DNA from: CAYJLF01 sp964371055
Lineage (GTDB): Bacteria > Eisenbacteria > RBG-16-71-46 > CAIMUX01
Assembly: GCA_964371055.1 (NCBI GenBank)
Contig: CAYJLF010000006.1
Span: 1-64,000 of the forward strand
Direction: 5' to 3'
Length of the DNA stretch: 64,000 nt
The number at the start of each line of letters is the position of its first letter. The first letter of the stretch is position 1. A program made the translations under genes and the position numbers. Below the pieces are notes generated by a model, which ran no database searches, was not told the origin of the DNA, and saw only the letters and a list, made by a program, of their open reading frames with translations. Shown here piece by piece: positions 17,613-25,277 of the stretch.

Positions 17613-18635
17613 CTACCGCCTCGATCTCGCGATGAGCGCGTTCGCCGCCGCCGGGTCGCGCCGGCACTCCAGAAGCGCGGTCAGGATGAGCGGCGCCACG
17701 ATGGTGGCATCCGACTCGATGACGAACATCGGCGTCTCTTCGGTCAACTTGTCCCAGGTGATCTTCTCATTGGGCGTGGCGCCGGAGTAGGAACCGTACG
17801 AGGTCGTCGAGTCGGAGATCTGGCAGAAGTAGGCCCAGGGCCGGACCGGCTGCTGCAGATCGTACTTGATCGACGGCACGACGCAGATCGGAAAGTCGCC
17901 GGCGATGCCTCCGCCGATCTGGAAGAAGCCAACCCCCGGACCCGCCGACAGCGCACCGTAGACGTCGTAGAACCAGGCCATCGCCTCGAGGCCGGATTTC
18001 ACGATGTCGGCCCGGCACTCCCCGGTCTTGACGTAAGAGGCGAAGATGTTGCCGAAGGTCGAATCCTCGCAGCCGGGCGTCACGATCGGCAGGTCGGCCT
18101 CGGCCGCCGCCAAGAGCCAGCAGGCATCCGGGTCGCCGGACATCGCCTCAGGCGGAAGCGACCTGACCAGTTCGTAGAAGTACTCGTGCCAGAACCGCCT
18201 CTCCCCCCGCTCTGAGGCGCTCTTCCACATCGGCACCATGATGTGCTCCACCGCCCGGAACGCCTCGTCTTCGGGGATGCTGGTGTCGGTCACCCTCCGC
18301 ATGCGCTGGTCGAGGATCCGCGTGTCGTCTTCTTTGCGCAGGTAGCGGTAGTCGGGGAAGTCGCGGTAGTGCTCATGGGCCACGAGGCGGAAGAGCGACT
18401 CCTCCAGGTTTGCGCCCGTCACCGAGAGGCCGTGAATCAGTCCCGCGCGGATGGCGGGCGCGAGGGTGAGCCCGAGCTGCGCGGAGGACATCGCGCCCGC
18501 CACTGCCCAGAACATTCTTCCGCCGGTTTCCATGTGCCGCCAGTAGGCCACAAGCGCATCACGCGTCGCCCGGGCGTTGAAGTTCCGGTAGTTGTGGAGC
18601 ACGAACTCCAGGACCGGCTGCTGCGCTGCGCTCAT
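17613..18635 (-). CDS. Deoxyhypusine-synthase-like protein
   Basis: 340-aa cytoplasmic enzyme of the deoxyhypusine synthase family. Family marks: TGANLEESLF (residues 73-82), IGGGIAGDF (240-248), the Ser/Tyr-rich loop near SDSTTSYGSYSGATPNEK, and K296 in ITWDKL, which aligns with the lysine that carries the butylamine intermediate in the human enzyme. The fold uses NAD and spermidine. Bacteria lack eIF5A, so bacterial members are thought to make homospermidine or modify other acceptors. The start is the second of two close ATGs, nine bases after GGAAGG. No polyamine gene is nearby. A stand-alone gene between an SGNH protein and an LVIVD protein. Confidence 0.87.
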   Translation of the reverse strand: MSAAQQPVLEFVLHNYRNFNARATRDALVAYWRHMETGGRMFWAVAGAMSSAQLGLTLAPAIRAGLIHGLSVTGANLEESLFRLVAHEHYRDFPDYRYLRKEDDTRILDQRMRRVTDTSIPEDEAFRAVEHIMVPMWKSASERGERRFWHEYFYELVRSLPPEAMSGDPDACWLLAAAEADLPIVTPGCEDSTFGNIFASYVKTGECRADIVKSGLEAMAWFYDVYGALSAGPGVGFFQIGGGIAGDFPICVVPSIKYDLQQPVRPWAYFCQISDSTTSYGSYSGATPNEKITWDKLTEETPMFVIESDATIVAPLILTALLECRRDPAAANALIARSRR

Positions 18636-18860
18636 CCGAACCATCCTTCCCGGCGCGATCCGACCGATTGGTGCCCGAAGATCTCGCCCAGCGTGGGACC
18701 GGCCATGGTACCGCACGAGCACCGGTCTTTGTCGATGGGGAGAGCGGGAACCCGCACACAATGCAGGTGTCCGGCCCCGGAAAGCCGCCCGGCGGGCGCC
18801 TCTCGGCACCCGCCGGGCCTCACCACACGCGAGTCTGATCACAGGAAACGCGCTTCCGGA

Positions 18861-21110
18861 TCACCGGGGGGCGTACACCACCTTTGCCGCCGCAGACTGG
18901 TCCCCCGCCCGCAGGACGACGAAGTACGCGCCGGTGGGAAGAGGCCGGCCCTCGTCGTCCCGACCCGTCCACGCGACAGCATGGGAACCGGGAAGCAACT
19001 CCGCGCGAAGGAGCCGCGCGACTTGCCGTCCGTCCGCCGCGTGCACCGACAGCTCGACCGGCGCCCTGCGCTCCAGGAAGAAGGAGAGGGTGGTCTCCCG
19101 CGAGTACGGATTGGGGGCGGCCGCCAGCCGCCCCTTCGGCAGTTCGGCGGACGCAGGCGGTTCCTCGACCGCTTCGACCTCGGAGCAGTGTGGAAGGAAG
19201 ATCTCCAGATGCTCGAACTGCGCCGCCTGGTAGACACGGCCTGGGGAGACCGCGACCGCGAGAGCCGATCCATGCGTCGCCGCGGCCCCGATGTAGACCG
19301 GCGCCGCCGGGTCGCTCACGTCCAGGACCTGCAGACCGGTATGGGCGCCTGCGGCGTAGAGGAGGTCGTTCGCCACCGCCATCCGCTCCGCGCCGCCCGG
19401 GAACAGGACCTCGTTCAGCAAGGTGGGTGTGGCGGGGTCAAGGATGTCGAAGACCAGAAGACCCAGGCTCCCCCCCATCGCGTACAGATAGCTGCCGTGG
19501 AGCGCCGGCGCGCCTCCGCCTCCGTAGTAGGTCCAGACAACCTGCGGATCGGCGGGATCGCTCGCGTCGACGACCGCAAGGCCATGCCAGAGGTCGTTGA
19601 CGAAGACCCACGGATACCGGGCGACAATCCCCCCCGGATAACCCACGTCGCTCGTTGTCCCCAGATGCTGGGGATTGTACGGGTCAGCAAGGTCGATGAC
19701 GAAGACCCCCCACCAGGCGATCGAGACGAACGCATACCCGCCATCGGCGCAGAGCCCGGTCGCGACATCCGGCAGGGGAAGCGAGGCGACGACCTGTGGC
19801 GAGGAGGGATCCCACACATCGATGACGTGGAAGCCGCCGCCGTTGGCCACCACCGCGAACTCCCCGTCGAGGGCCACGAAGTCGGCGCCGCCGTCGACCC
19901 CGGCCACTCCCATCACCCCGGGCGCATCCGGATCGGTCAGGTCGAGGATCTGCAGACCATCCGCTCCCGCCGCCACGTACGCCCGATCGTCGCGCACGAC
20001 CACGTCGTTGACCAGCTCGAGGTCCGACAGCGCCACGGCCGTCATCGCGGTAGCGTCCGGATGAGTGACATCGACCACCGTGAGCCCCGCGCCGTCCGCC
20101 GCCAGGTAGGCCAGCGATCCCTCGACCCGCACGCCCAACCCGCCGGCTCCCGTGCCGACTTCGTTCACCAGCTCAGGCGTCACGGGATCGCTCACGTCGA
20201 TGATCTGTAGACCGCGGGAATCGACCAGGAAGACATACGGCTCGGCTACATCGATCCCTTCGACGTAGTCGAAGTCCTCCACGGTGTCGAGCTGGCCGAG
20301 CAGAACCGGTGCGGCCGGATCACTCACGTCGATGATGCAGAGCCCGACATCCCAGACCGCCAGATAGATCCGTTGGCCCCGTAACTCGAGATCCCAGGCT
20401 GCCCCCGGGAGGGGCATCGCGGTGACCAAGGCCGGCGCAGACGGGTCGGACACGTCGATCACCTTCAGGTGCCAGGTGTCCGAGGCGAGGAAGGCATATC
20501 CATTGCCGACGACGACGTCGCCAAAGGAGCCGGTGACCGGCGTCGACCCGAGCACGACGGGCTGGGCGGGATCGGCCAGATCGACGATCTGGAAGCCTCC
20601 GTAGTACGGCACGTAGGCGAGGGTCCCCGCGATCGCCAGCCCGTAGCAGGCGGCCGGCGTGGCGACTTCGTTCACCCGGACCGGATTCGCGGGATCCGCG
20701 ACATCGAAGAGGAGGACGCCACCCGAACGATCGGCGACGCAGGCATAGTGGCCCATGAGTTCCACGTCGTACGCCCCATCGTCGGTCGGGAGGTAGGCAG
20801 ATAACTGCGGGGCACATGGATCGGTCAGATCCGCCACGCGGAAGCCGAACTCGCCGCAGGCAACGTAGCCGTGGTCCCCGTCCACGACGAGTTCCTCGGC
20901 TCCGAGGATGTCGCCCTGGCCCACGATTCTCGGCAAGGTCGCATAGTCGACGCACTCCTGCGCCTGCGCACACGCCGCCAGAGCTACCACCGAGAACGTG
21001 GCGATCAGGACAGACGCCAGCGCCAGGCCCGTGGCGGGGTACGGGCGAACGCCGCTGGCGGCCGAGACTTCCCGCACCGCGTCCGGCCGGCTCGCTCCAC
21101 GTTCGGACAT
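18861..21110 (-). CDS. Secreted LVIVD-repeat beta-propeller protein with FlgD-like tail
   Basis: 749-aa exported protein. After a signal peptide (hydrophobic stretch around residues 25-45 ending ALAACAQA) come about 14 repeats of roughly 42 residues with the pattern G-x-A/Y-V-A ... L-x-V-I/V-D-V-S-D-P-x-x-P, the LVIVD motif, likely forming beta-propellers. The last 80 residues are the FlgD-Ig-like tail (AAPNPYSRETTLSFFLER ... PTGAYFVVLRAGD). Start follows GAGGAGG at 7 bases. Function unknown; such proteins are exposed on or outside the cell. A second LVIVD protein lies at 25.3 kb. Confidence 0.85.
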   Translation of the reverse strand: MSERGASRPDAVREVSAASGVRPYPATGLALASVLIATFSVVALAACAQAQECVDYATLPRIVGQGDILGAEELVVDGDHGYVACGEFGFRVADLTDPCAPQLSAYLPTDDGAYDVELMGHYACVADRSGGVLLFDVADPANPVRVNEVATPAACYGLAIAGTLAYVPYYGGFQIVDLADPAQPVVLGSTPVTGSFGDVVVGNGYAFLASDTWHLKVIDVSDPSAPALVTAMPLPGAAWDLELRGQRIYLAVWDVGLCIIDVSDPAAPVLLGQLDTVEDFDYVEGIDVAEPYVFLVDSRGLQIIDVSDPVTPELVNEVGTGAGGLGVRVEGSLAYLAADGAGLTVVDVTHPDATAMTAVALSDLELVNDVVVRDDRAYVAAGADGLQILDLTDPDAPGVMGVAGVDGGADFVALDGEFAVVANGGGFHVIDVWDPSSPQVVASLPLPDVATGLCADGGYAFVSIAWWGVFVIDLADPYNPQHLGTTSDVGYPGGIVARYPWVFVNDLWHGLAVVDASDPADPQVVWTYYGGGGAPALHGSYLYAMGGSLGLLVFDILDPATPTLLNEVLFPGGAERMAVANDLLYAAGAHTGLQVLDVSDPAAPVYIGAAATHGSALAVAVSPGRVYQAAQFEHLEIFLPHCSEVEAVEEPPASAELPKGRLAAAPNPYSRETTLSFFLERRAPVELSVHAADGRQVARLLRAELLPGSHAVAWTGRDDEGRPLPTGAYFVVLRAGDQSAAAKVVYAPR

Positions 21111-21124
21111 GATCTTCCTCCTCG

Positions 21125-21147
21125 CTGGGTATCACTCCCCTACCCAG
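21125..21147 (-). promoter_or_regulatory. Inverted repeat upstream of the LVIVD gene
   Basis: CTGGGTA / TACCCAG, a perfect 7-base dyad with a 9-base centre, just before the Shine-Dalgarno of the gene starting at 21110. It could be an operator or a 5-prime UTR hairpin. No promoter is recognised with confidence around it. Confidence 0.3.
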
Positions 21148-21297
21148 GAGAGGCTGCCAGAGCCGAGTTACGCGGCTGTTACGGTGAGGCGGCTGGAAGT
21201 TCGGATTCGGGCCAGCGCGGCGCCGGGCGATGAGGTATCATCGACTCCGCGATTCGGGTACCTCGCCCCAGCGTCGTTCGAACGAAAGGAGGCGCAC

Positions 21298-22602
21298 ATG
21301 CGCCCGGTACGCGTTGGGTTCGTTCTGGCCGCGCTCCTCGGGTCCGCCGGTTACATCTCCGCCGCGACCGTTCATGTCCCTCTCGATGAACCGACGATCC
21401 AGGCGGGGATCGATGCCGCCATCGCCGGTGACACCGTCCTGGTGGAGTGCGGAACCTACTTCGAACACGACATTCTGATGAAAGCGGGTGTCTGCCTCCG
21501 CAGCGCCTCGGGACAGCCCGACTGCGCCGTCATCGATGCGATGGGACTCGGGCGCGGGGTCATCTTCTATCTTAGCGAGGACGCCGCCATCGAGGGGTTC
21601 ACGATCACGGGTGGCTTCGTGAACGCCAATGATATGTATCTGGGCCGCGGTGGAGGCGTCACGATCAGGGATTGCTCTCCGCGGATCCGTCGTTGCGCCA
21701 TCAGAGCCAATGAGGCGGAGGCCGGCGGGGGCGGGCTCAGCGCGCTCCGGTCCTCGGCCGTGATCGAAGAGTGCATCTTCTCCGGCAACACCGGAGTCGA
21801 CGGCGGGGCGATCCACTGCAATCACGCCTCGCCGCAGATCGCATGGTGCGTGCTCTACGGGAACCATGCCACGGTCTGGGGCGGCGCGGTCTGCGCGGAG
21901 AACGAGTCGTCTCCCGTCCTGTCGAACTGCACCCTGGCCGACAACTGGGCCTGGTCGGGCGGCGGACTCTGGTGCGTGGCCTGGTGCCATCCCCGCCTGG
22001 ACAACTGTATCGTTGCGTTCAGTTCCCATGGCGAGGGGATCCATGTGTACGACAACCCCTCCGTCCCCTCCGACATCGCGCTCGCCTGCTGCGACGTCTA
22101 TGGAAACGCCGGCGGGAACTACGGCGGCGCCATGGATGATCCCACCGGAACCGACGGCAACATCTCGACCGATCCGATCTTCTGCGACCTGAACCCCGAT
22201 GACTACCGCCTCTTCACCCACTCCCCGTGCCTGCCGGAGCACAACGAATGCGGCGTGCTGATCGGTGCGCTCGGGGCAGGCTGCGAGAGCCTTGAAGCCC
22301 CGGGAGATGGATCCCCCGACCGCGCAAAGCCGCAGGTGGCGGCGCGCCCTAACCCCTTCCACGGCGGCACGACGATTGCTTTCCGTCTGCCGGTCCCCGG
22401 CGCCGTCGAGCTCTCCGTCTTCGACCCGGCCGGGCGTCGCGTGCGCACGCTCCTGCAGGATGTCGAGCTCGCGCCCGGCGCGCACGACGCACGCTGGGAC
22501 GGAAGGGACGACGACGGCCGCGTCGTGCCATCCGGAGTCTACCTTCTGCGCCTGACCACCCCATCCGACGAGACCACCGGGAGGACCTTGCTGACGAGAT
22601 GA
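21298..22602 (+). CDS. Secreted right-handed beta-helix protein with FlgD-like tail
   Basis: 434-aa exported protein. Signal peptide in residues 1-22 (VGFVLAALLGSAGYISAA). Residues about 25-330 are a pectate-lyase-like parallel beta-helix: EPTIQAGIDAAIAGDTVLVECGTY at the start is the usual beginning of this family, followed by short repeats with N-C and G-G-G. The C-terminal 80 residues are the FlgD-Ig-like tail (ARPNPFHGGTTIAF ... PSGVYLLRL). Start ATG follows AAAGGAGG at 5 bases. A -10-like TATCAT is at 21236-21241. Catalytic residues for pectin cleavage cannot be assigned, so it may be structural. It resembles the protein at 51.7-54.3 kb. Confidence 0.85.
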   Translation: MRPVRVGFVLAALLGSAGYISAATVHVPLDEPTIQAGIDAAIAGDTVLVECGTYFEHDILMKAGVCLRSASGQPDCAVIDAMGLGRGVIFYLSEDAAIEGFTITGGFVNANDMYLGRGGGVTIRDCSPRIRRCAIRANEAEAGGGGLSALRSSAVIEECIFSGNTGVDGGAIHCNHASPQIAWCVLYGNHATVWGGAVCAENESSPVLSNCTLADNWAWSGGGLWCVAWCHPRLDNCIVAFSSHGEGIHVYDNPSVPSDIALACCDVYGNAGGNYGGAMDDPTGTDGNISTDPIFCDLNPDDYRLFTHSPCLPEHNECGVLIGALGAGCESLEAPGDGSPDRAKPQVAARPNPFHGGTTIAFRLPVPGAVELSVFDPAGRRVRTLLQDVELAPGAHDARWDGRDDDGRVVPSGVYLLRLTTPSDETTGRTLLTR

Positions 22603-22661
22603 CCCGGGCAGGGGGCGTCCGAGCAGCCGGGATTTTCCGGACCTCCGGGTAAGGCCAGGGC

Positions 22662-22676
22662 CCGGGAGGGTCCCGG
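22662..22676. terminator. GC-rich hairpin after the beta-helix gene
   Basis: CCGGGA-GGG-TCCCGG: six-base stem with a three-base loop, 60 bases after the stop at 22602 and before the kinase gene. No T-run follows, so it is only a candidate terminator. Confidence 0.3.
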
Positions 22677-22728
22677 CGACAAACCTTAGACACTCCCGCT
22701 CGACCCGTCCGTCATACTATTCCGGACG

Positions 22729-25137
22729 ATGTGTTCGGCACGAATGACAGAATCTGGACTCCCCTCGCTCGGGCGGCGGATCCTGGGACCGCTGATCGTC
22801 GCCTCGGTCGGATTCCTCCTGACCGCCGGCGCGCACCACCTTATCCGGGCGCAGGAAACCAGGCGCATGCAGACGGAGTTCGATGCCACCGCCTGGGATC
22901 GGGCCCGCTCCATCGAATTCGCACTGCGCACCCAGACGCTCGCGCTCGAATCGGTCTCCTCCTTCATCGCGTTGTCAGCGGAGGTCAGCCCGACCGCGTT
23001 CGACCGGTTTGCCCGTCCGCTGGTCGACAGGCTCGCCGGCATCGAGGCGATCGCCTGGGCTCCACGGACCGGGCCGCCCGACGCGACCGGAGCAGGCGAG
23101 CGTTTCGTGGTGGCATACACGGTCCCGCCCGTTCACGCCGAACTTCCGATCGGATTCGATCTGACGGCCGATCCGTCTCTGCGCGCCGCGCTGGGCGAGG
23201 CGATCTCAACCGGCGGCCCCGAGGTGACCGATCGTCGGACGCTTCGCCCGGCCGGTTCGGGGCGGAAGGGACGTGTCGTCTTCGTGCCGGTCCTTCCGCC
23301 GGAGGGGGCGTCACCCGGGATCGTCGTGGCGGTCTTCTCCATCGCGACGGTGGTGCGTGGCGTCCTGGGCGCGCCCGGCGTCTTCGATGCCATGATTGCG
23401 ATGTGGGATCTCGACGCTCCGGATTCCGAACGGCTGATCGTCGTGCAAGGGCCACACGACACCGCCGAGCCGGACGCATGGAACGGCCGGGGAAGCCCGC
23501 CGGTGATTCGTGGGATCCAGCCGCGCCAGTTCGAGATCACCGCGTATGGTCGTCGGTTCGCGGTGATCACGGCGCCCACGCCGGCCCTCGTCGCCGAGCG
23601 AAGCGTCGCCCGCGCCACCACGCTCGCGGGCGGCATCACATCCTCCATTCTGCTCTCCCTGATCCTCTTCATCCTGGCCGGCCGGCAGGCCCGCCTGCAG
23701 CTGGCCGTCGCCGAGAGGACCGCCGCCGCCCGCGCCAGCGAGGCGCGCTACCGCGGCATCGTGGAGGACCAGACCGAACTGATCTGCCGGTCCAGGCCTG
23801 ACTGCACGATTACCTTCGCCAACGCCGCCTATGCTGAGTACTGGGGGCTTCGTTCCGAGCAGATGGTCGGCGTGAGCTGGCTGACGTTGCTGCCGGAAGA
23901 TGCGCGCGAGGTCGCACGAAGAGCCATCGCCGCGATCACTCCAGAGACCCCCACCCGCACGGTCGAGCACGAGGTCGTCCTTCCGAGCGGCGAGATCCGT
24001 TGGCAGCAGTGGGTCGATCGCGGTCTGTTCGACGAAGACGGACGCATCATCGAGTACCAGTCGGTCGGACGCGACACGACGGAGCGGCGCCGCGCCGAGA
24101 CGGCCCTGGAGCGGGAGAAGTCTCTCCTGCGGAGCCTGATCGACTCGATCCCCGATTTGATCTTCTTCAAGGACGCGGAGAGCGTCTACCTCGGCTGCAA
24201 CCGCGCCTTCATGGAGTATGCCGGTCACGAGGAGAGCGCACTGATCGGCACGACAGACTTCGATCTCTTCCCCCGCGATGTCGCCGCCTCGTACCGGGAG
24301 AACGACCGGGTCATGATGGCGGCCCGCCGCTCGCGGCGGAACGAGGAGTGGATCCGCTACCCGGACGGGCGGATGGCGCTTCTCGACACGCTGAAGACGC
24401 CGTTCTACGGCCCTGACGGCGCGGTCCTCGGGCTGATCGGGGTCAGTCGCGACATCACGCGGACCCGCGAGGCCGAGGACGCGACCCGCGAGGCGCACCG
24501 CAAACTGATGACCGTGCGCGAAGAAGAACGGCGCCGGGTCGCGGAGGAACTGCACGAGGTGGTCTGCCAGGACATCGCCGCGCTTCGCCTGTCGCTCCAG
24601 GCGATGAGCATGGAACTGCGCGGCGCTGACGCCACGATCGCGACGGCAGATCAGATCCTGAGTGCGGCCTCGGCCTGTCAGGACACCATTGGTGTGATTC
24701 GCCAGATCTGCTATGCGCTCTATCCACCGCAGCTCGGACCGATGGGCTTGCGCGCGGCGCTGCTGGCCCTCCCGCGGCCGGTGGGTCCGTCCGGCGCCGG
24801 CAATGTGCTCTCGATCGAGATCGATCCCGAGCTCCCGCGGTATGCGCCCGCCCTCGAGGTCGCGTTGTTCCGTGTCGCGCAGGAAGCGCTCGGCAACGCC
24901 CTTCGACATGGCGGCGCCGCGCACGTGATCGTACGGATCGAGAGTGGCCACGGGCTGGTCCGGCTCGAGATCGAGGACGATGGCCGCGGTTTCGATCCGG
25001 ACGCGCCTCCCTCCGGCCTCGGCCTCAGCATCATGAGGGAGCGGATGATCGCCGTCGGCGGCACGCTCGACATCGCGTCGCGCCCCGGACGGACTCGAGT
25101 GGTGGCAACGGCGCCGGATGGGAACCACGCGGCCTGA
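22729..25137 (+). CDS. CHASE-PAS-PAS hybrid-free sensor histidine kinase
   Basis: 802-aa membrane sensor. Order: TM1 about residues 20-38; periplasmic CHASE domain about 55-250 (ALESVSSFIALSAEVSPTAF); TM2 about 300-318; PAS 1 about 340-455; PAS 2 about 465-585; HisKA_3 dimerisation helix with the phospho-acceptor H609 in EELHEVVCQD; HATPase_c about 710-795 with N-box EALGNALRHGG and G-boxes DDGRGFDP and GLGLSIMRERM. This is the NarL/DegU-type kinase architecture, so a LuxR-type response regulator is expected, but none is in the window. A -10-like TACTAT at 22715-22720 lies 8 bases before the ATG and no Shine-Dalgarno is seen, so a near-leaderless start is possible. Confidence 0.92.
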   Translation: MCSARMTESGLPSLGRRILGPLIVASVGFLLTAGAHHLIRAQETRRMQTEFDATAWDRARSIEFALRTQTLALESVSSFIALSAEVSPTAFDRFARPLVDRLAGIEAIAWAPRTGPPDATGAGERFVVAYTVPPVHAELPIGFDLTADPSLRAALGEAISTGGPEVTDRRTLRPAGSGRKGRVVFVPVLPPEGASPGIVVAVFSIATVVRGVLGAPGVFDAMIAMWDLDAPDSERLIVVQGPHDTAEPDAWNGRGSPPVIRGIQPRQFEITAYGRRFAVITAPTPALVAERSVARATTLAGGITSSILLSLILFILAGRQARLQLAVAERTAAARASEARYRGIVEDQTELICRSRPDCTITFANAAYAEYWGLRSEQMVGVSWLTLLPEDAREVARRAIAAITPETPTRTVEHEVVLPSGEIRWQQWVDRGLFDEDGRIIEYQSVGRDTTERRRAETALEREKSLLRSLIDSIPDLIFFKDAESVYLGCNRAFMEYAGHEESALIGTTDFDLFPRDVAASYRENDRVMMAARRSRRNEEWIRYPDGRMALLDTLKTPFYGPDGAVLGLIGVSRDITRTREAEDATREAHRKLMTVREEERRRVAEELHEVVCQDIAALRLSLQAMSMELRGADATIATADQILSAASACQDTIGVIRQICYALYPPQLGPMGLRAALLALPRPVGPSGAGNVLSIEIDPELPRYAPALEVALFRVAQEALGNALRHGGAAHVIVRIESGHGLVRLEIEDDGRGFDPDAPPSGLGLSIMRERMIAVGGTLDIASRPGRTRVVATAPDGNHAA

Positions 25138-25192
25138 CCACCTCTCGGGAGAGATCCCGCACTTCGGGAGGGCCGGCACGGGAGTGGCGCCG

Positions 25193-25222
25193 TTGACCAA
25201 GGCGCACGTCCCAAGGCATACT
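25193..25222 (+). promoter_or_regulatory. Sigma-70-like promoter for the second LVIVD gene
   Basis: -35 TTGACC at 25193-25198, 18-base spacer, -10 CATACT at 25217-25222. Predicted start near 25230 leaves a leader of about 48 bases with GGAGG ahead of the ATG at 25278. The -35 is the same as at the arsR promoter. Confidence 0.5.
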
Positions 25223-25277
25223 AGGGATGCGATCCGGGAACCGACACGTCATCGTGCGCACGAACGCGGAGGCATCC

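Noticed and set aside
17613..18635. Role in eIF5A hypusination
   Set aside because: eIF5A is not bacterial and no such gene is in the window; only the enzyme family name is kept.
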